Shown here: positions 1 through 5,066 of the stretch, piece by piece
How the letters are laid out: the number at the start of each line of letters is the position of its first letter
Numbering within the stretch: position 1 is the first letter of the stretch
NCBI GenBank assembly: GCA_019695455.1
Contig: JAEUAC010000120.1
Coordinates: 1 to 6,017, forward strand
Direction of reading: 5' to 3'
Length of the DNA stretch: 6,017 nucleotides
Origin: Methylorubrum extorquens
GTDB taxonomy: Bacteria > Pseudomonadota > Alphaproteobacteria > Rhizobiales > Beijerinckiaceae
Made by a program: the position numbers and the translations under genes
The notes under the pieces: generated by a model
What the model was told of the DNA's origin: nothing
Databases searched by the model: none
The model's input: the letters and a program-made list of their open reading frames with translations, nothing else

Positions 1-70
1 CCACCGAATACGAATAGTGGTAGTAGCCGCCGCCGTTGGCGCAGGATCCCATGGAGATCACGTAGCGCGG
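1..70 (-). other. nuoB: Inverted fragment of nuoB (central part), junction artefact or local inversion
   Basis: Read on the minus strand from base 70 to base 2, these bases encode 23 residues that begin PRYVISMGSC, continue ANGGG and end YYHYSYSV. This is the conserved NuoB segment carrying one cysteine ligand of Fe-S cluster N2 (codon at bases 43-41). In an intact NuoB this segment directly precedes the VRGCDR motif, and RGCDR is what the + strand encodes from base 66. The orientation therefore flips at the CGCGG of bases 66-70, which can be read in both directions. On the + strand an in-frame TAG at 63-65 precedes the nuoB remainder. The order of motifs is seen directly. That the flip is an assembly or amplification chimera rather than a real inversion is inference, favoured because nuoB is a core gene and the flip sits at the window edge. 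Confidence 0.88.
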
Positions 71-194
71 CTGCGACCGGATCGTTCCGGTCGACATCTA
101 CGTGCCCGGCTGTCCGCCGACCGCGGAGGCGCTGCTCTACGGCGTGCTCCTCCTGCAGAAGAAGATCCGCCGCACCGGGACCATCGAGCGCTGA
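66..194 (+). CDS. nuoB: NADH-quinone oxidoreductase subunit B, 3' fragment
   Basis: This is the last 42 codons of NuoB, the connecting-module subunit of complex I that binds the terminal [4Fe-4S] cluster N2 and passes electrons to quinone. The visible peptide starts RGCDRIVPVDIYVPGCPP, continues with the family's TAEALLYG and LLLQKKI, and ends at TGA 192-194. The Cys of VPGCPP is the last N2 ligand. Another N2 ligand, in SCANGGG, is found on the opposite strand in the inverted segment to the left, and the tandem cysteines are not in the window. The reading frame cannot be extended upstream because of the TAG at 63-65, so as written the gene is broken; the intact gene probably continues beyond the junction in the real genome. 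The C-terminus IRRTGTIER looks complete and normal. The cupin gene starts 3 nt after the stop. Confidence 0.93.
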   Translation, partial: RGCDRIVPVDIYVPGCPPTAEALLYGVLLLQKKIRRTGTIER

Positions 195-197
195 CCG

Positions 198-530
198 ATG
201 CGCATCGAATCGATCCCGTTCGGGACCACGGACTGGTCCGCGGTCGAGCCCACGCATCATGCGGGCGAGACCGGGGCCGCGACCTGGCGCACGCGCCAGT
301 TCGGCGAGATCAGGGTGCGGATGGTCGAGTACGGGCCGGGCTATCTGGCGGACCACTGGTGCCAGAAGGGGCATATCCTCTTCTGCCTCCAGGGAGAATT
401 GACGACGGAGCTCGCGGACGGGCGCACCTTCGTGCTCACGCCCGGCATGAGCTATCAGGTGGCGGACGGAGCCGAGCCGCACCGGTCGCGCACGAGCGAC
501 GCCGGTGCGACCCTCTTCGTGGTGGATTGA
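198..530 (+). CDS. Small single-domain cupin-fold protein inside the nuo operon
   Basis: A 110-residue protein with no signal peptide or membrane segment, so probably cytosolic. Residues 36-70 and 73-98 look like the two halves of a small cupin barrel. The first half contains YGPGYLADHWCQKGH (residues 45-59) followed by ILFCLQGEL, and the second contains DGRTFVLTPGMSYQVAD and then PHRS (94-97). His53, His59 and His95 are candidate metal ligands, and Cys55 and Cys63 are close by. It resembles the small cupins that I recall being annotated as 'DHCW motif cupin fold protein', but substrate and reaction are unknown. It begins 3 nt after the nuoB stop with only a weak GAG upstream (186-188), so translation is probably coupled to nuoB, and it ends 7 nt before nuoC. 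This placement suggests co-expression with complex I. A role in assembly, metal or redox sensing is inference only. It is not a core complex I subunit. Confidence 0.85.
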   Translation: MRIESIPFGTTDWSAVEPTHHAGETGAATWRTRQFGEIRVRMVEYGPGYLADHWCQKGHILFCLQGELTTELADGRTFVLTPGMSYQVADGAEPHRSRTSDAGATLFVVD

Positions 531-537
531 CGAGGCG

Positions 538-1140
538 ATGACGGACCCGAAGGTTCTCTCGGAGAGTGTCGCGGGCCTGCTCGGCGATGCCGTGCTGGCG
601 AGCGCGATCGCGTACGACGAGCTCACGATCGTCGTGGGCCGGGACTCGATCGTCTCGGCGCTGCGGATCCTGCGCGACGATCCCGCGACGCGGTTCGTGT
701 CCTTCATCGACCTGTGCGGCGTGGACTACCCGGGACGGGAGGAGCGGTTCGACGTCGTCTACCACCTGCTCTCGCCCAAGCTGAACACGCGCATCCGGCT
801 CAAGGTGACGACCGACGAGGAGACGTCGGTCCCCTCCGTGATCGACGTGTTCCCGTGCGCCAACTGGTTCGAGCGGGAGGCCTACGACCTCTACGGCATC
901 CTGTTCTCGGGCCATCCCGACCTTCGCCGGATCCTCACGGATTACGGGTTCGACGGGCATCCGCTCCGCAAGGACTTCCCGATGACCGGCTTCGTCGAGG
1001 TCCGCTACGACGACGAGCAGAAGCGCGTCGTCTACGAGCGCGTGAAGCTCCAGCAGGAGTTTCGCTCGTTCGACTTCCTGTCTCCCTGGGAGGGGACGGA
1101 CTACGTCCTGCCCGGCGACGAGAAGGCCAAGGCATCGTGA
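538..1140 (+). CDS. nuoC: NADH-quinone oxidoreductase subunit C (30 kDa subunit)
   Basis: A 200-residue NuoC, the homologue of the mitochondrial 30 kDa subunit, a structural protein without cofactors that packs against NuoD in the connecting module. The core fold runs from about residue 30 to 150. The family signature is present as EREAYDLYGILFSGHPDLRR (112-131) followed by ILTDYGFDGHPLRKDFP, and the strand FVEVRYDDEQKRVVYE follows. The length is normal for an unfused alphaproteobacterial NuoC. I chose ATG 538 because it restores the usual short N-terminus; a GTG at 505 would overlap the cupin by 26 nt and add 11 residues of atypical sequence. A GAGG at 532-535 lies unusually close to the ATG, so coupling to the cupin's translation may help. 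The stop TGA 1138-1140 shares its last base with the nuoD start. Confidence 0.96.
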   Translation: MTDPKVLSESVAGLLGDAVLASAIAYDELTIVVGRDSIVSALRILRDDPATRFVSFIDLCGVDYPGREERFDVVYHLLSPKLNTRIRLKVTTDEETSVPSVIDVFPCANWFEREAYDLYGILFSGHPDLRRILTDYGFDGHPLRKDFPMTGFVEVRYDDEQKRVVYERVKLQQEFRSFDFLSPWEGTDYVLPGDEKAKAS

Positions 1141-2465
1141 TGGATACGACCGCACTCGCCGACCGCCCCGTCGCGGGGGGGCTCGCCGCCGAACGCGTCG
1201 AGCTGCTCGACAAGCGTCCCGAGGACAACGCGTCGAACGGGCTGAACGATTCGGGCACGCTCGTTCCCTCCGCCGGGCGCGAGCACGACATCCGCAACTT
1301 CTCGATCAATTTCGGACCGCAGCATCCGGCCGCGCACGGCGTGTTGCGGCTCGTGCTGGAACTCGACGGCGAGATCGTCGAGCGCGTGGACCCGCATATC
1401 GGGCTCCTGCATCGCGGCACCGAGAAGCTGATCGAATACAAGACGTACCTGCAGGCGACGCCCTATTTCGACCGGCTGGACTACGTCTCGCCGATGAACC
1501 AGGAGCACGCCTTCTGCCTGGCGATCGAGAAGCTGGTCGGCATCGAGGTACCCAAGCGCGGCCAGCTGATCCGGGTCCTGTACTCGGAGATCGGCCGCAT
1601 CCTGTCCCACCTCCTGAACGTCACGACGCAGGCGATGGATGTCGGCGCCCTCACGCCGCCCCTCTGGGGCTTCGAGGAGCGCGAGAAGCTGATGGTGTTC
1701 TACGAGCGCGCCTCCGGCGCCCGCATGCACGCCAACTACTTCCGGCCCGGCGGCGTCCACCAGGACCTTCCGCTCAAGCTGATCGACGACATCTACGAGT
1801 GGTGCGACCCGTTCCTGAAGGTCTGCGACGACCTCGACGCGCTGTTCATCGGCAACCGCATCTTCAAGCAGCGCAACGTCGACATCGGCGTCGTGCCGCT
1901 CGACCAGTGCTGGAACTGGGGCTTCTCGGGCGTGATGGTGCGCGGGTCGGGCGCCGCTTGGGACCTGCGCAAGTCGCAGCCCTACGAGTGCTACGACGAG
2001 CTCGAGTTCGACATCCCGGTCGGCAAGAACTGCGACAATTACGACCGTCAGGTGATCCGCATGTTCGAGATGCGGGAATCGGTCCGCATCATGAAGCAGT
2101 GCTGCGAGAAGCTGCGCCTGCCCGAGGGCGGCGGGCCGATCACGTCGCTCGACGGGAAGATCGCGCCGCCGAAGCGCGGCGAGATGAAGCGCTCGATGGA
2201 GGCGCTCATCCATCACTTCAAGCTCTACACCGAGGGCTTCCACGTCCCGGCGGGCGAGGTCTACGCCGCCGTCGAGGCGCCCAAGGGCGAGTTCGGCGTG
2301 TATCTCGTCTCCGACGGCACGAACAAGCCGTACCGCTGCAAGATCCGGGCTCCGGGTTTCGCGCATCTCCAGGCCATGGACTTCATGTGCCGCGGCCACA
2401 TGCTGGCCGACGTCTCCGCCGTACTGGGCTCGCTCGACATCGTGTTCGGCGAGGTTGATCGCTGA
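1140..2465 (+). CDS. nuoD: NADH-quinone oxidoreductase subunit D (49 kDa subunit)
   Basis: A 441-residue NuoD, the homologue of the mitochondrial 49 kDa subunit and related to the [NiFe]-hydrogenase large subunit; with NuoB it forms the quinone-reduction site. The core begins at about residue 49 with HDIRNFSINFGPQHPAAHG. His62 and His66 and Tyr115 (in DRLDY) fit the quinone-pocket His and Tyr residues known from the family, with the Tyr at the expected distance. LLHRGTEK (89-96), the YFRPGGVHQDLP region (200-211) and the C-terminal FMCRGHMLADVSAVLGSLDIVFGEVDR region match the family and look intact. The first roughly 45 residues (LDKRPEDNASNGLNDSG and neighbours) are a hydrophilic extension beyond the usual start. 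No other ATG, GTG or TTG lies between base 1140 and the conserved core, and AAGG at 1129-1132 is a well-spaced ribosome binding site, so the start is secure. It is joined to nuoC and nuoE by one-base TGATG overlaps. Confidence 0.97.
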   Translation: MDTTALADRPVAGGLAAERVELLDKRPEDNASNGLNDSGTLVPSAGREHDIRNFSINFGPQHPAAHGVLRLVLELDGEIVERVDPHIGLLHRGTEKLIEYKTYLQATPYFDRLDYVSPMNQEHAFCLAIEKLVGIEVPKRGQLIRVLYSEIGRILSHLLNVTTQAMDVGALTPPLWGFEEREKLMVFYERASGARMHANYFRPGGVHQDLPLKLIDDIYEWCDPFLKVCDDLDALFIGNRIFKQRNVDIGVVPLDQCWNWGFSGVMVRGSGAAWDLRKSQPYECYDELEFDIPVGKNCDNYDRQVIRMFEMRESVRIMKQCCEKLRLPEGGGPITSLDGKIAPPKRGEMKRSMEALIHHFKLYTEGFHVPAGEVYAAVEAPKGEFGVYLVSDGTNKPYRCKIRAPGFAHLQAMDFMCRGHMLADVSAVLGSLDIVFGEVDR

Positions 2466-3529
2466 TGTCCGTCCGTCGTCTCGCCTCCGCCGACCAGCAG
2501 CCGCCCGCCTTCGCCTTCACGGCGGAGAACGAGCGCTGGCTCGCGCAGCAGATCGCCAAGTATCCCGACGGTCGGCAGGCCTCGGCCGTGATCCCGGCGC
2601 TCTGGCAGGCCCAGAAGCAGAACGATTACTGGCTGCCCCGCAAGGCGATCGAGGCGGTCGCCGAGACGCTCGGCATGCCCATGATCCGCGTGATGGAGGT
2701 CGCGACCTTCTACACGATGTTCAACCTCGAACCGGTGGGCCGCTTCTTCGTGCAGCTCTGCGGGACGGTGCCGTGCCACGTGAAGGGCGCGATCGACCTG
2801 AAGCAGGCGCTCCTGAACAAGGTCGGCGACGAGCGGCACGTCTCGGCGGACGGGAACTTCTCCTGGCTCGAGGTCGAGTGCCTGGGCGCCTGCTGCAACG
2901 CCCCGATGGTGCAGATCAACGACGACTACTACGAGGACCTGACGCCGGACCTCCTCGTCGCCCTCCTGGACGATCTCGCGGCCGGTCGCCCCGTGAAGGT
3001 CGGCCCGCAGAACGGCCGCCACGCCTCCGAGCCGGAGGGCGCCGTGACCACGCTGCAGGATCCGGCCCTCTACGACGGGTCCGTCGTGGGGACCTGGCGG
3101 GACCGGTTCCGGGACGATCCGGTCGCGACCGGCGAGACCGAGGCCGCGACGGCCACGGGTCCGGGCGATCCGAAGCCGGCCAAGCCCGATGCCGGGCGGG
3201 CGACCGAGCGGCCCGTCACCGACACGCCCGCGACCCGGGCGGCGCAGGGCGAAGCCCCCGTCCATCCCGAGACGCGGGCGGATTCGGCCGATTCCGCCAA
3301 GAAGACGCAGACGGACGAGGCGCCCTCCGCGGAGGGCGCCAAGCCGCAGAGCGACAAGTCCTACACGGCGACGCCGTCGAAGCCCGCCGAGGGCCGGCCC
3401 GTCGCCGGGGCGGGGGGCACGACGCCCGTCGCCGGAACCCCGCCTTCGGAGGGCGCGCCCCGCGCCGAGCCGACCAAGCCCGTCGGGGCCGATCCGGACG
3501 CGTCGCCCGGTCGGCCGCCGAAGGAGTGA
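2465..3529 (+). CDS. nuoE: NADH-quinone oxidoreductase subunit E (24 kDa subunit) with long disordered C-terminal tail
   Basis: A 354-residue NuoE, the thioredoxin-fold [2Fe-2S] protein (cluster N1a) of the NADH dehydrogenase module. Residues 15-75 form the helical N-terminal part (YPDGRQASAVIPALW, WLPRKAIEAVAETLGM, MEVATFYTMF). The cluster ligands are Cys99 and Cys104 in LCGTVPC and Cys139 and Cys143 in ECLGACC. The catalytic-module part ends near residue 175. From about residue 205 to the end the protein is a Pro/Ala/Gly/Glu/Asp/Lys/Thr-rich low-complexity tail of about 150 residues with no cysteine, against a usual family length of about 160-240. Some Rhizobiales NuoE proteins also have long tails but end in a helix-hairpin-helix-like domain (motif like SGIGPK); none is visible here. 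GAGG at 2451-2454 is a suitable ribosome binding site. The final Lys-Glu codons form the ribosome binding site of nuoF. Confidence 0.95.
   Translation: MSVRRLASADQQPPAFAFTAENERWLAQQIAKYPDGRQASAVIPALWQAQKQNDYWLPRKAIEAVAETLGMPMIRVMEVATFYTMFNLEPVGRFFVQLCGTVPCHVKGAIDLKQALLNKVGDERHVSADGNFSWLEVECLGACCNAPMVQINDDYYEDLTPDLLVALLDDLAAGRPVKVGPQNGRHASEPEGAVTTLQDPALYDGSVVGTWRDRFRDDPVATGETEAATATGPGDPKPAKPDAGRATERPVTDTPATRAAQGEAPVHPETRADSADSAKKTQTDEAPSAEGAKPQSDKSYTATPSKPAEGRPVAGAGGTTPVAGTPPSEGAPRAEPTKPVGADPDASPGRPPKE
3319..3340. repeat. nuoE: Perfect 22-bp palindrome in the nuoE tail
   Basis: The half-site GGCGCCCTCCG is followed directly by its exact reverse complement CGGAGGGCGCC, giving 22 bp with no mismatch; the flanking bases (A at 3318, A at 3341) do not pair. 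In the mRNA it could form a strong GC hairpin of about nine pairs, with the central four bases as loop, roughly 200 nt before nuoF. No run of T follows, so it is not an intrinsic terminator. It lies in codons for the low-complexity tail (around EAPSAEGAK). The right half, GGAGGGCGCC, occurs again at 3034-3043 and, with one change, at 3448-3457, each time encoding EGA. It could therefore be a by-product of repetitive GC-rich coding sequence. Confidence 0.75.
3397..3435 (+). repeat. nuoE: Short in-frame direct repeat in the nuoE tail
   Basis: The 12-mer GCCCGTCGCCGG occurs at 3397-3408 and again at 3424-3435, 27 nt (nine codons) apart and in the same frame, so PVAG is repeated in the protein. 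It fits growth of the low-complexity tail by small in-frame duplications, though GC-rich codon bias alone could also produce it. Confidence 0.55.
3521..3526 (+). promoter_or_regulatory. Ribosome binding site of nuoF inside the nuoE C-terminus
   Basis: AAGGAG lies 11 nt before the nuoF ATG at 3538 and is made of the last two sense codons of nuoE (Lys, Glu). It is among the closest matches to the anti-Shine-Dalgarno consensus in the window. It supports ATG 3538 as the start and allows independent initiation of nuoF. Confidence 0.8.
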
Positions 3530-3537
3530 GCTGAACC

Positions 3538-4842
3538 ATGGCGCTCTCCGACAAGGACCGGATCTTCACCAACCTCTACGGCTTCCAGTCGCCGGGGCTG
3601 GAGGCCGCGCGCCGTCGCGGCGCGTGGGACGGCACCAAGTTCTTCCTCGGCAAGGGGATCGACTGGATCATCGAGGAGATGAAGGCGTCGGGCCTGCGCG
3701 GCCGCGGCGGCGCCGGCTTCCCGACCGGCCTGAAGTGGTCGTTCATGCCGAAGCAGTCGGACGGACGTCCTCACTACCTCGTCGTCAACGCCGACGAATC
3801 CGAGCCCGGCACCTGCAAGGACCGGGAGATCATGCGGCACGATCCGCATCTCCTGATCGAGGGCTGCCTGCTCGCGTCCTTCGCCATGCGGGCGCATGCC
3901 TGCTACATCTACCTGCGCGGCGAATACATCGCCGAGCGCGAGGCGCTGCAGCGCGCGGTCGACGAGGCCTACGAGGCGCGGCTCGTCGGCAAGGACAACG
4001 TCCACGGCTACCCGTTCGACATCTACGTCCACCACGGGGCCGGCGCCTACATCTGCGGCGAGGAGACGGCGCTGCTGGAGAGCCTCGAGGGCAAGAAGGG
4101 CATGCCGCGGCTGAAGCCGCCGTTCCCGGCCAACATGGGCCTCTACGGCTGCCCGACGACCGTGAACAACGTGGAATCGATCGCGGTCGCCGGGACCATC
4201 CTGCGGCGGGGCGGTGTCTGGTTCGCGGGGCTCGGCACCAAGAACAACACCGGCACGAAGCTGTTCTGCATCTCCGGGCACGTGAACAAGCCCTGCAACG
4301 TCGAGGAGGAGATGGGCATCCCGTTCCGGGAACTCATCGACCGGCATTGCGGCGGCATGCGGGGCGGCTGGGACAACCTTCTCTGCTCGATCCCGGGCGG
4401 GTCGTCGGTGCCGCTCGTCCCGGCCGAGCAGATCATCGACGCCGCGATGGATTTCGACACGCTGCGGGGCCTGAAATCCGGCCTCGGCACGGCGGCCGTC
4501 ATCGTGCTCGACAAGTCGACCGACATCGTGCGGGCGATCGCGCGCATCTCGTACTTCTACAAGCACGAGAGCTGCGGCCAGTGCACCCCCTGCCGCGAGG
4601 GCACGGGCTGGATGTGGCGCGTCCTCTCCCGCATGGCGGAAGGCCGGGCGCAGCGCCGCGAGATCGACATGCTGCTCGAGGTCACGACCCAGGTCGAGGG
4701 CCACACGATCTGCGCGCTGGGCGACGCCGCCGCCTGGCCGATCCAGGGGCTGATCCGCCATTTCCGTCCCGAGATCGAACGGCGCATCGACCGCTATGCG
4801 GCGAACCCGCATTCCGAGCCCGCCCTGATGGCGGCGGAGTAG
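3538..4842 (+). CDS. nuoF: NADH-quinone oxidoreductase subunit F (51 kDa subunit, NADH- and FMN-binding)
   Basis: A 434-residue NuoF, the entry point of electrons into complex I: it binds NADH and FMN and carries the [4Fe-4S] cluster N3. GLRGRGGAGFPTGLKW (52-67) is the glycine-rich nucleotide/FMN-binding loop, and NADESEPGTCKDRE (84-97) and GAGAYICGEETALLESLEG (167-185) are the second and third family signatures. The N3 ligands are Cys346, Cys349 and Cys352 in ESCGQCTPCREGTGW, plus Cys392 in HTICALGD. Length and domain order are those of alphaproteobacterial and mitochondrial homologues, with no sign of damage. Near the start codon there is a short GC hairpin in the coding sequence (bases 3608-3624, 7-bp stem, 3-nt loop), of unknown relevance. 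The gene starts 8 nt after nuoE and is followed after 2 nt by a small ORF rather than directly by nuoG. Confidence 0.98.
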   Translation: MALSDKDRIFTNLYGFQSPGLEAARRRGAWDGTKFFLGKGIDWIIEEMKASGLRGRGGAGFPTGLKWSFMPKQSDGRPHYLVVNADESEPGTCKDREIMRHDPHLLIEGCLLASFAMRAHACYIYLRGEYIAEREALQRAVDEAYEARLVGKDNVHGYPFDIYVHHGAGAYICGEETALLESLEGKKGMPRLKPPFPANMGLYGCPTTVNNVESIAVAGTILRRGGVWFAGLGTKNNTGTKLFCISGHVNKPCNVEEEMGIPFRELIDRHCGGMRGGWDNLLCSIPGGSSVPLVPAEQIIDAAMDFDTLRGLKSGLGTAAVIVLDKSTDIVRAIARISYFYKHESCGQCTPCREGTGWMWRVLSRMAEGRAQRREIDMLLEVTTQVEGHTICALGDAAAWPIQGLIRHFRPEIERRIDRYAANPHSEPALMAAE

Positions 4843-4844
4843 GC

Positions 4845-5066
4845 ATGTCGATCGCATTCCAGGCCGCCGCGGGGCGGGGCGGGGCTCCGGCTCCCCGTGC
4901 TCTCGACGCGGTCGAGGGTCGGGTCTCAGGCGTCGGGGCGGATCTCGCACCGATCGACGCCGCGCTCGCCGGGCCCGAGGATGGTGGCCTTCTTCAATCG
5001 GCCGGGCCGACCGAGCGCATGCAGGCGCTCGCGGCGGCGGCTGCGAACCATGAGGTGGTCCGATGA
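4845..5066 (+). CDS. Hypothetical 73-residue protein between nuoF and nuoG
   Basis: I do not recognise this protein. It begins MSIAFQAAAGRGGAPAPRAL and ends MQALAAAAANHEVVR; it is rich in Ala and Gly, has no cysteine, no convincing membrane segment and no known motif. The last 15-20 residues could form an Ala-rich helix. Evidence that it is a gene: GGAG at 4836-4839 is 5 nt before the ATG, the ATG follows the nuoF stop by 2 nt, the frame is open to the end of the gap, and its stop TGA (5064-5066) overlaps the nuoG ATG as ATGA, a classical coupling arrangement. Without it there would be a 220-nt gap within a very compact operon. Against it: composition is low in complexity and GC-rich DNA gives open frames easily. 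I recall short hypothetical genes at this position in related bacteria but cannot verify that here. Confidence 0.6.
   Translation: MSIAFQAAAGRGGAPAPRALDAVEGRVSGVGADLAPIDAALAGPEDGGLLQSAGPTERMQALAAAAANHEVVR
4871..4884 (+). repeat. Guanine-run tract in the small ORF
   Basis: Three runs of four G separated by single C bases lie just inside the small ORF after nuoF, with GG again at 4889-4890. Such a tract could form a quadruplex in mRNA or coding-strand DNA, but a fourth run of three or more G is missing nearby, so only a weaker form is plausible. Confidence 0.4.

Noticed and set aside
505..537. GTG start at 505 for nuoC
   Set aside because: It would overlap the cupin by 26 nt and add 11 residues unlike NuoC N-termini; ATG 538 gives the expected length.
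17..541. 174-residue + strand open frame across the nuoB end and cupin
   Set aside because: It runs out of frame through two better supported genes, crosses the strand-flip junction, and its Arg/Ala/Gly-rich product looks like an off-frame reading of GC-rich DNA.
1101..2399. 432-residue minus-strand open frame opposite nuoD
   Set aside because: It lies wholly opposite conserved nuoD; long antisense frames are expected at this GC content, and no motif is recognisable.
3070..3357. 95-residue minus-strand open frame opposite the nuoE tail
   Set aside because: I considered whether the low-complexity tail might be the shadow of an antisense gene, but this frame has no recognisable motif or convincing ribosome binding site, and the nuoE frame continues unbroken to a stop placed correctly for nuoF.
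3608..3624. GC hairpin (7-bp stem, 3-nt loop) early in nuoF
   Set aside because: It has no T-run and lies within conserved coding sequence; a stem of this size is common by chance in such GC-rich DNA.
3189..4842. Upstream extension of the small ORF frame to base 3189
   Set aside because: The same frame stays open through nuoE and nuoF but is off-frame and arginine-rich there; only the part from ATG 4845 has its own ribosome binding site and lies outside other genes.
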